64,000 nt of DNA from Enterococcus devriesei (GCF_001885905.1 NZ_JXKM01000007.1:115507-179506), one strand, 5' to 3'. Positions 16,968-25,602 are shown, counted from the stretch's first letter. Made by a program: numbers and translations. The notes: generated by a model from the letters alone, not told the origin.

Positions 16968-17624
16968 ATGGGATTAGAATTTATGCCGATTTTTGAAAAC
17001 TGGGCGGCTGACTATGACGACGAGATCAATGGCGGAAATCCAGAATATCAAGCAGTTTTTCTGAATTATTGGGAAAGCCTCTCTGTAATTACCGCTGCTG
17101 CAGGATCAAGTATCTTAGAATTTGGCAGTGGCACAGGGAATCTGACCGAAAAGCTCGTTGCTGCTGGAAAGCAAGTCTACCCGGTAGAGCCTTCACCGGA
17201 AATGCGGGCAATCGCAAGGGAAAAAACATTGCTGAAAGATGTTACTTTCTTGCCAGGAGACATGGAGCATTTTGAAAAGCCTTTAGCGTCGATTGATACG
17301 ATCGTCTCAAACTTGGTTTTTCATCATCTGACCGCCGCTGAAAAAGAACAAGTGATCAAGCAATACAATCAGCTGCTGCCGATTGGCGGGAAAATCATCT
17401 TTGGGGACACGATGTTTTTATCTCAAGCAAGTTATGATAAAATTCTAGCAGCGGTGAAATCAGCGGGGCTTGAAAATTTGGCGGCTGATTTAGAACGGGA
17501 GTATTACCCGTTGATCCCGGAAGTAGAAGCGTATTTTAGCGACAATGGCTTCCAAACAACTTATCAGCAAATGAATCGCTTTGTTTGGATCGTCAGTGCA
17601 GAAAAAATAATGGAGGCAGAATAA
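16968..17624 (+). CDS. class I SAM-dependent methyltransferase, YrrT-like
   Basis: A 218-residue methyltransferase. The N-terminus [18 protein letters not shown] resembles B. subtilis YrrT; SAM motif I is [12 protein letters not shown] (about residues 47-58), followed by [10 protein letters not shown]. In B. subtilis yrrT belongs to the methionine-to-cysteine operon with mtnN, mccA and mccB. Here it sits between the CBS-like gene and luxS, which fits production of S-adenosylhomocysteine feeding the cycle; the methyl acceptor is unknown. The next gene starts 1 nt after its stop, using a ribosome site inside this gene. Confidence 0.85.
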   Translation: MGLEFMPIFENWAADYDDEINGGNPEYQAVFLNYWESLSVITAAAGSSILEFGSGTGNLTEKLVAAGKQVYPVEPSPEMRAIAREKTLLKDVTFLPGDMEHFEKPLASIDTIVSNLVFHHLTAAEKEQVIKQYNQLLPIGGKIIFGDTMFLSQASYDKILAAVKSAGLENLAADLEREYYPLIPEVEAYFSDNGFQTTYQQMNRFVWIVSAEKIMEAE

Positions 17625-17625
17625 G

Positions 17626-18090
17626 ATGAAAATGAACGTTGAAAGTTTTAATTTAGACCACACGAAAGTTGAGGCGCCGTATATTCGAGTAGCCGATAAA
17701 AAAATCGGACCAAATGGCGATGTGATCGTGAAATACGATGTACGCTTAAAACAGCCAAACCAAGATCATATGGAAATGGCTGCTTTGCACTCATTGGAGC
17801 ATTTGACCGCCGAATTGATTCGTAATCATGCGGATTACATCGTGGACTGGTCACCGATGGGCTGCCAAACAGGTTTTTATTTAACCGTATTAAACCATGA
17901 AGACCGAGAAGAAATCATGGATGTTTTAGAAGCGACGATGAAAGACGTGTTAGTCGCTACTGAAGTACCCGCCAGCAATCCTGTTCAATGCGGCTGGGCA
18001 GCCAACCACACATTGAGTGGTGCACAAGCTTTAGCGGAGGAATTTTTAAGCAAACGTGCCGAATGGGGCAATGTTTTTGCTGGGGAATAA
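17626..18090 (+). CDS. luxS: S-ribosylhomocysteine lyase LuxS
   Basis: A 154-residue LuxS with all key residues: metal ligands His55 and His59 in HSLEHL, Cys122 in NPVQCGW, and catalytic Glu58 and Cys80 (SPMGCQTG). It splits S-ribosylhomocysteine into homocysteine and DPD, the AI-2 precursor. The homocysteine is the substrate for the CBS-like enzyme two genes upstream, so the operon links the activated methyl cycle to cysteine supply and, as a by-product, to AI-2. Its ribosome site GGAGG is inside the end of the preceding gene. Confidence 0.97.
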   Translation: MKMNVESFNLDHTKVEAPYIRVADKKIGPNGDVIVKYDVRLKQPNQDHMEMAALHSLEHLTAELIRNHADYIVDWSPMGCQTGFYLTVLNHEDREEIMDVLEATMKDVLVATEVPASNPVQCGWAANHTLSGAQALAEEFLSKRAEWGNVFAGE

Positions 18091-18103
18091 GCGAAGAGAT
18101 TAG

Positions 18104-18143
18104 AATAGGAGCTAGGGCGATGTATGTCTTGGCTCTTATTTGA
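18104..18143 (+). terminator. weak terminator after luxS
   Basis: AATAGGAGC and GGCTCTTATT form an imperfect stem followed by a T-rich stretch, 14 bp past the luxS stop. The stretch 18144-18381 has no gene that I can support. Confidence 0.5.
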
Positions 18144-18381
18144 TTTTATAGAGCCTATACCTTTACCTGCTTACTAGAAGGTTAAGGTGTTAACAAGCAA
18201 ATTAATTTAGTTCAGTGAGTGATCAGCATCTTTTGTACTTCAAGAAAAAATTTAATTGAAATCTATACCAAAAAGCGATTTGAATCTGTAAGCAGACTTT
18301 ATTAGAAGTAATCAAATCAAGTCCGAAGTACCTTATGCTTTACTATTTTAGCCAAAAACGTAAGGATTCCCTGAATTTAAA

Positions 18382-18427
18382 AAGACTCTGGGACAGCTGC
18401 AAAAAGCAGTGGAAGTCTCAGAGTCTT
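18382..18427. terminator. bidirectional terminator
   Basis: AAGACTCTG...CAGAGTCTT with an inner CTGC/GCAG stem. It lies between luxS and the leftward PTS gene. Confidence 0.75.
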
Positions 18428-18486
18428 ATTTGTTTTAAAACTGTTTTTTTTTGTCTTTATTTAGCTGCAGCTATTTGATGATTGTT

Positions 18487-19902
18487 TTATACTTCTTCAT
18501 CAGTAGACTTCATTTGATCATTATAACCAAACAACCAAGTTAAGCCGAAAGATAAAACGAACGTTCCGATATGTGTGACTAAGTAGCTATAGAAGTTCGA
18601 GTCAATCCCAGTTTTAGGATTGATGAATGAAGCAAAACCAACGACCGCACCAGCGAAACCAAAGTTGACTAAGTGCAGAGCTCCAGCAAGTGCACCACCG
18701 ATGATATTCGCAAAAGTAACAATATAAAATACTCGTTTGTATTTTAATAAAATCCCATAAATAGCTGGTTCACCAACACCACAGATTTGAGAAATTGTTG
18801 CAGCGAATCCAAGCTGTTTAAGATTTTTTTTCTTAGTTTTTATAGCGACTGCAAAAGCTGCACCTGCGATCCCCATCATCAAAACTGATGAAAAAGCATT
18901 CATCATGCTATAACCATTAACCGTTAAGTCATTGACAATGATTGGGATCAGTGGCCAATGCATACCAAAAACTACCAAAATTGGGAAGAGTGCACAATAA
19001 ACAGCGCCGCCAATGATGGCGTTGAAATCAAAGATTCCTGTGATTCCAGCAGCAAGGCCATCACTGATAAATGTAATTACTGGACCAACAATCAATAATA
19101 CCAAGAAACTTAGAATAAGGATTTCAACGATTGGAGATACAATCGAGCTTACTACAGAAGGAATCATTTTTTTCAATGCTTTTTCGATATATCTTCCCAT
19201 CCATGCAGCTACTAGAATTGGGAAAACAGAAGCAACGTAGTTCATAACAGGAAAATGGATTCCTAGAAGTGAGACATAAGGAGTTTTTCCGGAAGCGATC
19301 TCAACAATAGCTGGATGAATCAGAATGCCTCCGACAACAGCGATAACGATCGGATTCGAGTTCAATTTTTGTGCAGCGGTGAATCCTAAAATAACTGGCA
19401 AGAAATGGAAGATACCATCTGCAATAGTATTAACTAACATATACATTTGAGAAGCATCTGTCATCCAACCAAAAGTGACGAAAGCTGCTAGTAATCCTTT
19501 CACAATACCAGCGCCTGCTAAAATACCAATAACTGGAATCATTGATCCAGTAATGATTCCGATAAATTCATTAATACCATGTTGAAGTTTGTGTCCAAAG
19601 CCTTCAGATGATTCTTTCGTAGGTTCTACAACTATTTTTTTGGAACTTGTATTATTCAAACCCAGTTCGGCGGTGACTGCTTGGTACATATCGCCAACTT
19701 TATTTCCAACAACAACTTGATATTGACCTTGTGCTTTAACGACACTAATCACGCCTGTCATTTTTTCGATCTCTTTTGTATCCGCTTTCGATTCGTCGTT
19801 TAAGTAAAATCTCAAACGAGTAATACAATGAATGACATTGTTGATATTGCCTTTTCCGCCAACTTTTTCAATAAGATCAGTTGCAAAAGTTTCATAAGCC
19901 AT
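18487..19902 (-). CDS. PTS EIIBC, glucose/beta-glucoside family, no EIIA domain
   Basis: A 471-residue transporter: EIIB (residues 1-85) with phospho-Cys 26 in VIHCITRLRF, a linker, then EIIC with about ten membrane helices (conserved GVGEPAIYG near residue 375). There is no EIIA domain, so it must borrow one from another system, as SacP- or MurP-type transporters do. The divergent GntR/UTRA regulator and the cytoplasmic deacetylase are likely in the same regulon, with three GTTTAAAC palindromes in the shared promoter region. The substrate is unknown; an acetylated sugar is a reasonable guess. Confidence 0.88.
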   Translation of the reverse strand: MAYETFATDLIEKVGGKGNINNVIHCITRLRFYLNDESKADTKEIEKMTGVISVVKAQGQYQVVVGNKVGDMYQAVTAELGLNNTSSKKIVVEPTKESSEGFGHKLQHGINEFIGIITGSMIPVIGILAGAGIVKGLLAAFVTFGWMTDASQMYMLVNTIADGIFHFLPVILGFTAAQKLNSNPIVIAVVGGILIHPAIVEIASGKTPYVSLLGIHFPVMNYVASVFPILVAAWMGRYIEKALKKMIPSVVSSIVSPIVEILILSFLVLLIVGPVITFISDGLAAGITGIFDFNAIIGGAVYCALFPILVVFGMHWPLIPIIVNDLTVNGYSMMNAFSSVLMMGIAGAAFAVAIKTKKKNLKQLGFAATISQICGVGEPAIYGILLKYKRVFYIVTFANIIGGALAGALHLVNFGFAGAVVGFASFINPKTGIDSNFYSYLVTHIGTFVLSFGLTWLFGYNDQMKSTDEEV

Positions 19903-19950
19903 TTTTCTCTTCTCCTTTTTTGTATTAACCGGTTGTCCAAATTATATATT

Positions 19951-20007
19951 TGTTTAAACATATTGTCAATTATATGTTTAAACAAATAATAAAGATATGT
20001 TTAAACT
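19951..20007. promoter_or_regulatory. three GTTTAAAC operators between EIIBC and GntR gene
   Basis: TGTTTAAACA occurs at 19951-19960 and 19975-19984, and TGTTTAAACT at 19998-20007. The spacing is 24 and 23 bp, about two helical turns, so the sites lie on one face of the DNA. Flanks mirror each other (TATTTGTTTAAACATA versus TATGTTTAAACAAATA). They are probable binding sites for the adjacent GntR-family regulator. Confidence 0.7.
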
Positions 20008-20055
20008 TATTCGTCATATTGGTGTTATACTAAAAAAGAAGTGGAGGTTGAGTAA

Positions 20056-20781
20056 GTGTCTATGAATAAATTTGAAACGATCTATACAGTGTTGAAGGCA
20101 GAAATCATAGAAGGAATTTATAATGATACGATGATTCTGCCGACAGAGATGTCGCTGACAGAACGTTTTGGAACTAGTAGAAATACAATTCGCAGAGCGA
20201 TTCAAGTATTGAATGATGAAGGCCTTGTTTATAGCGTGAAGGGAAGAGGCGTGGTGATTTTAGAAAGCACTAAGATCGATCAAATGTTTTTCAGAGTTGG
20301 AAATTTTCAAGGATTGAAGGCACTTTCTTCAGTTAAAAATGTTGAAACACAAACAAGAGTCAATCGTTTTGAAGAATTGACTGTTAGTGAAACTTTGTCT
20401 GCGATAATTTCTTTTCCAGTGGGGGAAAGAGTTTATCATGTTGAGCGAGTCCGAGTTATCAACGGAAAAGCTATGATGTATGACTCCAGCTATTTTAAGA
20501 AGAGTATCGTGATCGACCTGACTGCAGAAATCGCTGAACAGTCAATCTATGATTACATAGAACAACAACTTGATTTTAAAATCGCTGCATCAAAAACGGT
20601 GCTGAAAACTGAGACAGCGACTACTAATGATTTCGAACTTTTAGATTTAGGAAATAATAATTGTGTTGGTGAACTAGAAAATGTCGTGTACACAGATAAG
20701 GGCAAATTATTTGAGCATACGAAAATCCGTTATATTCCAAACGAATACGCTTTAGTCGCATTTGAACAAAGAAAGTGTTAG
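20056..20781 (+). CDS. GntR-family regulator with UTRA domain
   Basis: A 241-residue HutC/TreR-type repressor. The N-terminal winged helix (residues about 5-75) has LPTEMSLTERFGTSRNTIRRA; the C-terminal UTRA domain binds a small effector, often a phosphorylated sugar. The GTG at 20056 is 8 nt after GGAGG; an ATG two codons later is spaced less well. It diverges from the PTS EIIBC and its stop overlaps the region just before the deacetylase, so it probably controls both and itself through the GTTTAAAC sites. Confidence 0.9.
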   Translation: MSMNKFETIYTVLKAEIIEGIYNDTMILPTEMSLTERFGTSRNTIRRAIQVLNDEGLVYSVKGRGVVILESTKIDQMFFRVGNFQGLKALSSVKNVETQTRVNRFEELTVSETLSAIISFPVGERVYHVERVRVINGKAMMYDSSYFKKSIVIDLTAEIAEQSIYDYIEQQLDFKIAASKTVLKTETATTNDFELLDLGNNNCVGELENVVYTDKGKLFEHTKIRYIPNEYALVAFEQRKC

Positions 20782-20789
20782 GTGAAAAA

Positions 20790-21605
20790 ATGAAACCAAT
20801 TAATTTAACGTTTCCAGAAGGACGGACGAAAGCAGTCACTTTAAGCTATGATGACGGCAAAGTATCTGACCGGGAAATGATTACGATTATGAATAAATAT
20901 GGGCTTAAAGGGACATTTAATATTTCCTATGGAACACTTGGAAAAAAAGGAAAGCATTTAGATTACCTTCCTGCTGAAGAAGTGGGAGAACTTTATCAAG
21001 GCCATGAAGTTGCTTGCCATACTTATGACCATGAAACTTTGACGCGTTTGCCGAAGCATGAAATGATCGCTGAAATCTTAAAGAATCGCGAAGGACTAGA
21101 AAAATTAGTAGATTATCCTATCCGCGGATTCGCCTATCCGATGGGCGTGTTTAATGAGGAGGTAAAAAAAATACTGACTGTATGCGGTATTGAGTATGCA
21201 AGAACAACGATGCATACTCAGCGGTACGACTTGCCTCGAGACCTATTAGAATGGTCTGCTACTTGTCATCATCAAGATGGTTTGTTAGAAAAGACCGATG
21301 CTTTCCTTGCGCGAAATCGTCCCAGTGTGTTAGATCTATTTTATGTTTGGGGTCATAGTTATGAATTCGTTGAAAATAATAATTGGGAACTTTTTACCAG
21401 CTTTTGTCAAAAAGTATCTGGTAAACAAGAAATTTGGTTTGCAACAAATATTGAGATCGTTGATTATCTAGCAGCGTTTCAACGCTTGATTTTTTCAGCA
21501 GACAGTAGTTTCGTTATCAATCCTTCAATGACTGATATCTCGTTATTAGTTGATGGTAGTCGACAAATTATTGCTAAAGCGGGCGGGAAAACACGGTTAG
21601 ATTGA
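20790..21605 (+). CDS. NodB-type polysaccharide/oligosaccharide deacetylase, cytoplasmic
   Basis: A 271-residue carbohydrate esterase family 4-like protein. Motif 1 is TLSYDDG (catalytic and metal Asp pair), motif 2 is the metal-binding H-x-x-x-H of ACHTYDHETL, motif 3 is GFAYPMG, and DLFYVWGHSYEF supplies the C-terminal His. There is no signal peptide or anchor, unusual for cell-wall deacetylases, so it probably acts on an imported sugar. It sits 8 bp after the GntR gene, behind an AGGTGA ribosome site, in a PTS regulon. A role removing an acetyl group from the PTS product is inferred. Confidence 0.85.
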   Translation: MKPINLTFPEGRTKAVTLSYDDGKVSDREMITIMNKYGLKGTFNISYGTLGKKGKHLDYLPAEEVGELYQGHEVACHTYDHETLTRLPKHEMIAEILKNREGLEKLVDYPIRGFAYPMGVFNEEVKKILTVCGIEYARTTMHTQRYDLPRDLLEWSATCHHQDGLLEKTDAFLARNRPSVLDLFYVWGHSYEFVENNNWELFTSFCQKVSGKQEIWFATNIEIVDYLAAFQRLIFSADSSFVINPSMTDISLLVDGSRQIIAKAGGKTRLD

Positions 21606-21667
21606 TCGGCTGTTAACTGTTCGAGGAGTAGAGTTACTTTAAATTGATAATATATACTCGCTTAGTA

Positions 21668-21696
21668 GCCGCAACTTTGTTTAACAAAGTTGCGGC
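21668..21696 (+). terminator. hairpin after the deacetylase gene
   Basis: GCCGCAACTTTGTT pairs perfectly with AACAAAGTTGCGGC. The T run is poor, so termination may be partial. Confidence 0.6.
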
Positions 21697-21699
21697 ATA

Positions 21700-22106
21700 A
21701 AAGCCACTATGGATTTTATATCGAGCCTCCTAAAATGGATCAAATTTAGCAGATTAATCTAGTGAAAAGTTAGTTGTCTTATGCACTCTAAACTTCTTCA
21801 GCAATAGATTTGATCAACGTAATCTTTACTCATTGCAGTTTTGACGTTAAGAGATTGCCTTTCCGTATAGAAGCAAAGCCACATTGAGGACTTGATGCTA
21901 AACGGTCAAAGTCAACGTATATTGCTACCTCATTGATGCGTGTGTTGATGTCGAGTAATTTTTTTTAATACATCTCCAGCCTCTCCTCCCGTTCAAAGTG
22001 ATCTGTATCAATGAATTAAAGTGAAAGATAGACGGAAATGTCGCGAGGAGATCAAGCAAAAGATAAATGGGCTTGCTCATCCTTACATGCAATGAAGTGA
22101 ATTCAT
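21700..22106. other. intergenic stretch without a supported gene
   Basis: About 400 bp between the deacetylase hairpin and the terminator at 22107. Short frames on either strand lack ribosome sites and family features. It may hold decayed sequence; no repeat or RNA motif was recognised. Confidence 0.3.
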
Positions 22107-22141
22107 AAAATAACCCCACCAAAAAATGGTGGGGTTATTTT
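22107..22141. terminator. strong terminator, probably native to guaA
   Basis: AAAATAACCCCACC pairs with GGTGGGGTTATTTT. It lies 76 bp outside attL, where the natural downstream region of guaA would be before the element inserted. Attribution to guaA is inferred. Confidence 0.75.
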
Positions 22142-22217
22142 ATCTTAGTGAAAGTAATTTTTTCAACAGAAAAAAGTTATTAAATTAGCGGCAACACTTC
22201 AACTTAATTTAATATGC

Positions 22218-22228
22218 TATTCCCACTC
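22218..22228. other. attL, left attachment repeat
   Basis: TATTCCCACTC, read on the minus strand GAGTGGGAATA, equals the right repeat except for one base. On the minus strand it still spells the end of GuaA (E-W-E-stop). Confidence 0.85.
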
Positions 22229-22318
22229 TGTTTTAAGGGTATGGCATATAAGCGAAAATGCTGTAATATCAAGGATTTTGGAAACGTATAAAATCGAATA
22301 AATTATATTTAAAAAAAT

Positions 22319-22342
22319 AAAAAGTGCAATAAAAGTGCAGTA
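22319..22342 (+). repeat. 24-bp direct repeat, left copy (possible integrase arm site)
   Basis: A perfect match to 42746-42769 near the other end of the element. It contains GTGCAATAAAAGTGCAGTA with two AGTGCA units. It lies 91 bp inside attL. Arm-type binding by the integrase is inferred. Confidence 0.65.
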
Positions 22343-22406
22343 TTTGCACCTAAGCAGACCTGATTAAATTCGAAATGGAATTCTAAACTCAATATTCATT
22401 TAAATG

Positions 22407-22436
22407 ATAGACGTTCATAATGAGCGTCTATTTTTT
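22407..22436 (+). terminator. terminator before orf23
   Basis: ATAGACGTTCA and TGAGCGTCTAT form a stem with TTTTTT after it. It lies in the 295-bp left-end non-coding region of the element and would limit transcription entering from the chromosome side. Confidence 0.7.
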
Positions 22437-22523
22437 ATGCTTTGAAAGGTTGTGATACTAACAAATTTTTAAATGAATAAAGTAAGCCAAAAATATTTTA
22501 TGTGAGAAAGGAACGATACACTT

Positions 22524-22838
22524 ATGGAATTAAAATATGTCATTCCCAATATGGAAAAAACATTTGGTCAATTAGAATATGCTGGTGAAGGGAATATTGA
22601 ACAACGTCGAGTCAATGGCAGACCAACTATTCTCTCTCGTAGCTACAATTTATACTCAACGATTCAACGAGCAGATGATATTGTTGTCATTCTTCCCTCC
22701 GAAGCTGGCGAGAAACATTTTGAATCCGACGAAAAAGTCAGACTCATCAACCCACGTATTACCGCAGAAGGTTATAAAATTGGCAATAGAGGATTTACCA
22801 ATTACATTATGCACGCAGACGATATGGTGAAAGCTTAA
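22524..22838 (+). CDS. orf23: Tn916 Orf23-like conjugative element protein (DUF961 type)
   Basis: A 104-residue small soluble protein beginning MELKYVIPNMEKTFGQLEY, matching the first gene of Tn916-type transfer modules. It shares the VIPNMEKTFG / DQTFGTLKF pattern and the terminal NYIMHADDMV / DWYVKADDLV pattern with the next protein, so orf23 and orf22 are related small proteins. A role in conjugation is known from the operon, not from a defined activity. AGAAAGGA lies upstream. Confidence 0.88.
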   Translation: MELKYVIPNMEKTFGQLEYAGEGNIEQRRVNGRPTILSRSYNLYSTIQRADDIVVILPSEAGEKHFESDEKVRLINPRITAEGYKIGNRGFTNYIMHADDMVKA

Positions 22839-22858
22839 GAAAGGAAAGGTGAAAAAAT

Positions 22859-23236
22859 ATGAGATTAGCAGAAGGTATTGTGATTGAAAAAGACCAGACA
22901 TTTGGCACATTGAAATTTTCCGCTTTACGTCGTGAGGTTCGTATTCAAAATGAAGATGGTTCGGTTTCCGAAGAAATTAAAGAACGTACCTATGACTTAA
23001 AATCAAAAGGACAAGGACGCATGATACAAGTCAGTATCCCCGCTTCTGTTCCTTTGAAAGAATTTGACTACAACGCAGAAGTGGAATTAATCAATCCTGT
23101 GGCAGATACCGTAGCGACGGCTACTTTTCGAGGGGCAGACGTTGATTGGTACGTGAAAGCAGACGATCTTGTATTAAAAGGACAGACAAAACCTCATCAG
23201 AAATATAAAAAAGAAGCGTCCGAAAGTGAAAAATAG
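22859..23236 (+). CDS. orf22: Tn916 Orf22-like conjugative element protein (DUF961 type)
   Basis: A 125-residue beta-rich small protein with the segment SKGQGRMIQVSIPASVPLKEF characteristic of Orf22/Orf23 relatives. It is 20 bp after orf23, with AGGAAAGGTG as the ribosome site. The next gene begins almost directly after the stop, suggesting coupled translation. Its exact role in transfer is unknown. Confidence 0.88.
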   Translation: MRLAEGIVIEKDQTFGTLKFSALRREVRIQNEDGSVSEEIKERTYDLKSKGQGRMIQVSIPASVPLKEFDYNAEVELINPVADTVATATFRGADVDWYVKADDLVLKGQTKPHQKYKKEASESEK

Positions 23237-23245
23237 GTGTTGCTT

Positions 23246-24019
23246 ATGACAAACACACCATTGATTTTGAAAGAAATTCCGAAAGATGAAGCCATTTCTT
23301 TTATTCGGCAATACCATTATTCAAAGATACTCCCTAGATTGTGTAAATACTTTCTAGGGATTTTTTCAGAAGAAAAATTATTAGGCGTTGTGGAATTAGG
23401 CTGGGGTACGCAACCCCTACAAACCATACGCAAACTCTTTCCCGACAGTTCCCTTCAAACCACAGATTATTTAGAAATTGGAAAGATGTGTTTTCTTCCA
23501 GAAATGAATCAAACCAATTATTTTGGCAGTCAAGCTCTTTCAGCTCTAATTAAGTGGTTGAAAGAACATACGGACTGTCATTTTTTATATACATTGGCAG
23601 ATGGAATTGAGGGAAAATGTGGCTATGTCTATCAAGCGTCCAACTTCTTTTACTGCGGGTATTTCAAGACAAGTGTCTATCGTGATAAACAGTCATGGGA
23701 AAAGATACACCCTCGAAGTGCTCGCCTTTTATTAGAGGAAAATGCTCGTTTTGAACAGGTAGAGAAAAAGCATTGGCTTTCCCAGGCATTTTGCGAATAC
23801 AAAGGGATTGAGAAAATCAATGGACGCATGTTTCGCTATCTCTATCCGTTGACAAAAGAAGCGAAAAAACTGTTAGGACACACGCTCTATCGACGTCATT
23901 ATTATCCGAAAGAAAAAGATTTACGCTTTGAAAAGCGAATCGCTTATCGGAAATATGAAGCCATTTCTCAACCAACTTTTGATAAACAGGCTCGTATCTA
24001 CAATACACAATTATTTTGA
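23246..24019 (+). CDS. Mom/GNAT-like putative DNA-modification protein (cargo)
   Basis: A 257-residue protein between orf22 and orf21, a place where basic Tn916 has no gene. It shows the pattern of Mom-like acyltransferase-fold proteins: an N-terminal FIRQYHYSK motif, then LGVVELGWGTQPL, LEIGKMCF and TLADGIEGKCGYVYQASNF. Phage Mu Mom modifies adenines and shields DNA from restriction. If the assignment holds, this may protect the element during transfer. The ATG at 23246 follows AGGTG; a GTG just after the preceding stop is possible. The homology is by motif reading only; the modification is inference. Confidence 0.55.
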   Translation: MTNTPLILKEIPKDEAISFIRQYHYSKILPRLCKYFLGIFSEEKLLGVVELGWGTQPLQTIRKLFPDSSLQTTDYLEIGKMCFLPEMNQTNYFGSQALSALIKWLKEHTDCHFLYTLADGIEGKCGYVYQASNFFYCGYFKTSVYRDKQSWEKIHPRSARLLLEENARFEQVEKKHWLSQAFCEYKGIEKINGRMFRYLYPLTKEAKKLLGHTLYRRHYYPKEKDLRFEKRIAYRKYEAISQPTFDKQARIYNTQLF

Positions 24020-24040
24020 TAGATGGAAAGGAGGATTTTT

Positions 24041-25444
24041 ATGCCATTGCTTCATGACAGAGGAAAGCGAATCAAAGCCAACGATAAGGACTTGGTCTAT
24101 CATTTTGTGCTGATTTCATTGCTGATAGTTTTTCTAGTCGTTCTACTCCCTTTTCATTGGAGAACGTTACAATCGGTGAATTGGCAAACAGTTCAGTTAG
24201 ATACATTTTTCTATCAACTGCATACGCCATACTTTTGGAGCAGTATTCTCACTGCTTTTTTTGTATGCGGACTCATCAGCTGGCTCTATTATCACTATCG
24301 CATAGATTCTATAAAACAGTTAGAGCACCGTCAAAAGTTAGCTCGTATGATTTTAGAAAACCATTGGTATGAAGCCGAAGAAACTCAATCAGAGGGATTC
24401 TTTAAAGACTTATCCAGCAAGAAAACCAAACAACGAATCCGCCATTTTCCTAAAATGTATTACCGAATGAAAGATGGACTGATCCATATTCATGTAGAAA
24501 TCACTTTAGGGAAATATCAAGATCAGCTCTTGCACTTAGAAAACAAACTAGAAACAGGCTTGTATTGTGAATTAGTGGAAAAAACGTTGAAAGATTCTTA
24601 TGTAGAGTATGTTCTACTTTATGACACCATTGGCAATCGAATTGGCATTGAAGATGTGGTAGCTCAAGATGGACGTGTCAAATTGATGGAATCGGTCTAT
24701 TGGGAGTTTGATTCTCTCCCTCACATGTTAATTGCTGGGGGCACGGGTAGTGGAAAATCCTATTTTATTCTCACATTGATTGAATCTCTCCTGCATACAA
24801 ATGCGAAGCTTTATATTCTCGACCCTAAAAATGCTGATTTGGCAGACTTAGGAGCGGTCATAGATAATGTCTATTACCGTAAAGACGATATGCTGGCATG
24901 TATTAGTCAATTTTACGACGATATGATTGCCCGTAGTGAAACCATGAAGCAACACCCGAACTACAAAACAGGAGAAAATTATGCGTATCTTGGTCTACCT
25001 GCGAACTTCCTGATTTTTGATGAATATGTGGCGATGATGGATATGTTAGGTCGTGATAGTGCACAAGTTATGAATAAACTCAAACAAATTGTTATGCTCG
25101 GACGACAAGCAGGCTTCTTTTTAATTCTTGCCTGTCAGCGTCCAGACGCAAAATATTTTAGTGATGGTATTCGAGATAACTTTAACTTCCGTGTGGCTTT
25201 GGGTCGTATGTCTGAAATGGGCTTCGGTATGATGTTTGGAAGCGATACACAAAAACAATTTTTCTTAAAACCCATCAAGGGAAGAGGTTATGTGGATACA
25301 GGAAAAAGTGTGATTAGTGAGTTTTATACACCCCTTGTACCAAAAAGGTATGATTTCTTAGGAGAAATAGGAAAAGTCATTCAAAAAAAGCAATCTGAGC
25401 CTGTACCGCACGAAGTGAAAGGTACAGGTTCAGACTTGCTTTGA
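24041..25444 (+). CDS. orf21: FtsK/SpoIIIE-type coupling ATPase, Tn916 Orf21 (TcpA) homologue
   Basis: A 467-residue transfer protein: two N-terminal membrane helices (about residues 24-45 and 67-85) and a FtsK-like ATPase with Walker A GGTGSGKSYF (about residue 236) and Walker B LIFDEYVAMM. It is expected to bring the relaxase-DNA complex to the mating channel. The ATG at 24041 has AAGGAGG upstream; the in-frame ATG at 24023 lies before that site. The oriT region follows directly. Confidence 0.93.
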   Translation: MPLLHDRGKRIKANDKDLVYHFVLISLLIVFLVVLLPFHWRTLQSVNWQTVQLDTFFYQLHTPYFWSSILTAFFVCGLISWLYYHYRIDSIKQLEHRQKLARMILENHWYEAEETQSEGFFKDLSSKKTKQRIRHFPKMYYRMKDGLIHIHVEITLGKYQDQLLHLENKLETGLYCELVEKTLKDSYVEYVLLYDTIGNRIGIEDVVAQDGRVKLMESVYWEFDSLPHMLIAGGTGSGKSYFILTLIESLLHTNAKLYILDPKNADLADLGAVIDNVYYRKDDMLACISQFYDDMIARSETMKQHPNYKTGENYAYLGLPANFLIFDEYVAMMDMLGRDSAQVMNKLKQIVMLGRQAGFFLILACQRPDAKYFSDGIRDNFNFRVALGRMSEMGFGMMFGSDTQKQFFLKPIKGRGYVDTGKSVISEFYTPLVPKRYDFLGEIGKVIQKKQSEPVPHEVKGTGSDLL

Positions 25445-25602
25445 TTGGTGTGGCGTTAGCCACGCCAATCCTTTAGCCCCCTCTACCTAACAGGGGGGCA
25501 CAAATACAACTGAAAACAGGCAATTCTCATCAACCAATGTTGATGGTACAAGGAATTGCGGAAAATAGGAAAGATGTAAACTCAAGGGTCATAGTTTACA
25601 TC
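25443..25602 (+). other. origin of transfer region (oriT)
   Basis: The gap between orf21 and orf20, where Tn916 oriT is mapped. It holds four nested or adjacent dyads: GATTGGTGTGGC/GCCACGCCAATC (25443-25470), GCCCCC...GGGGGC (25476-25499), GCAATTC..CATCAAC/GTTGATG..GAATTGC (about 25520-25559) and GATGTAAACT/AGTTTACATC (25573-25602) followed by T6. The nick site cannot be placed by eye. Confidence 0.7.

Noticed and set aside
19951-20007. The three GTTTAAAC repeats as a CRISPR-like array
   Set aside because: Units are only about 10 bp, palindromic, 23-24 bp apart and located in a divergent promoter, so they are operators.
22524-22838. Overlapping frames within orf23 in other registers
   Set aside because: They have no ribosome sites and no similarity; orf23 explains the stretch.
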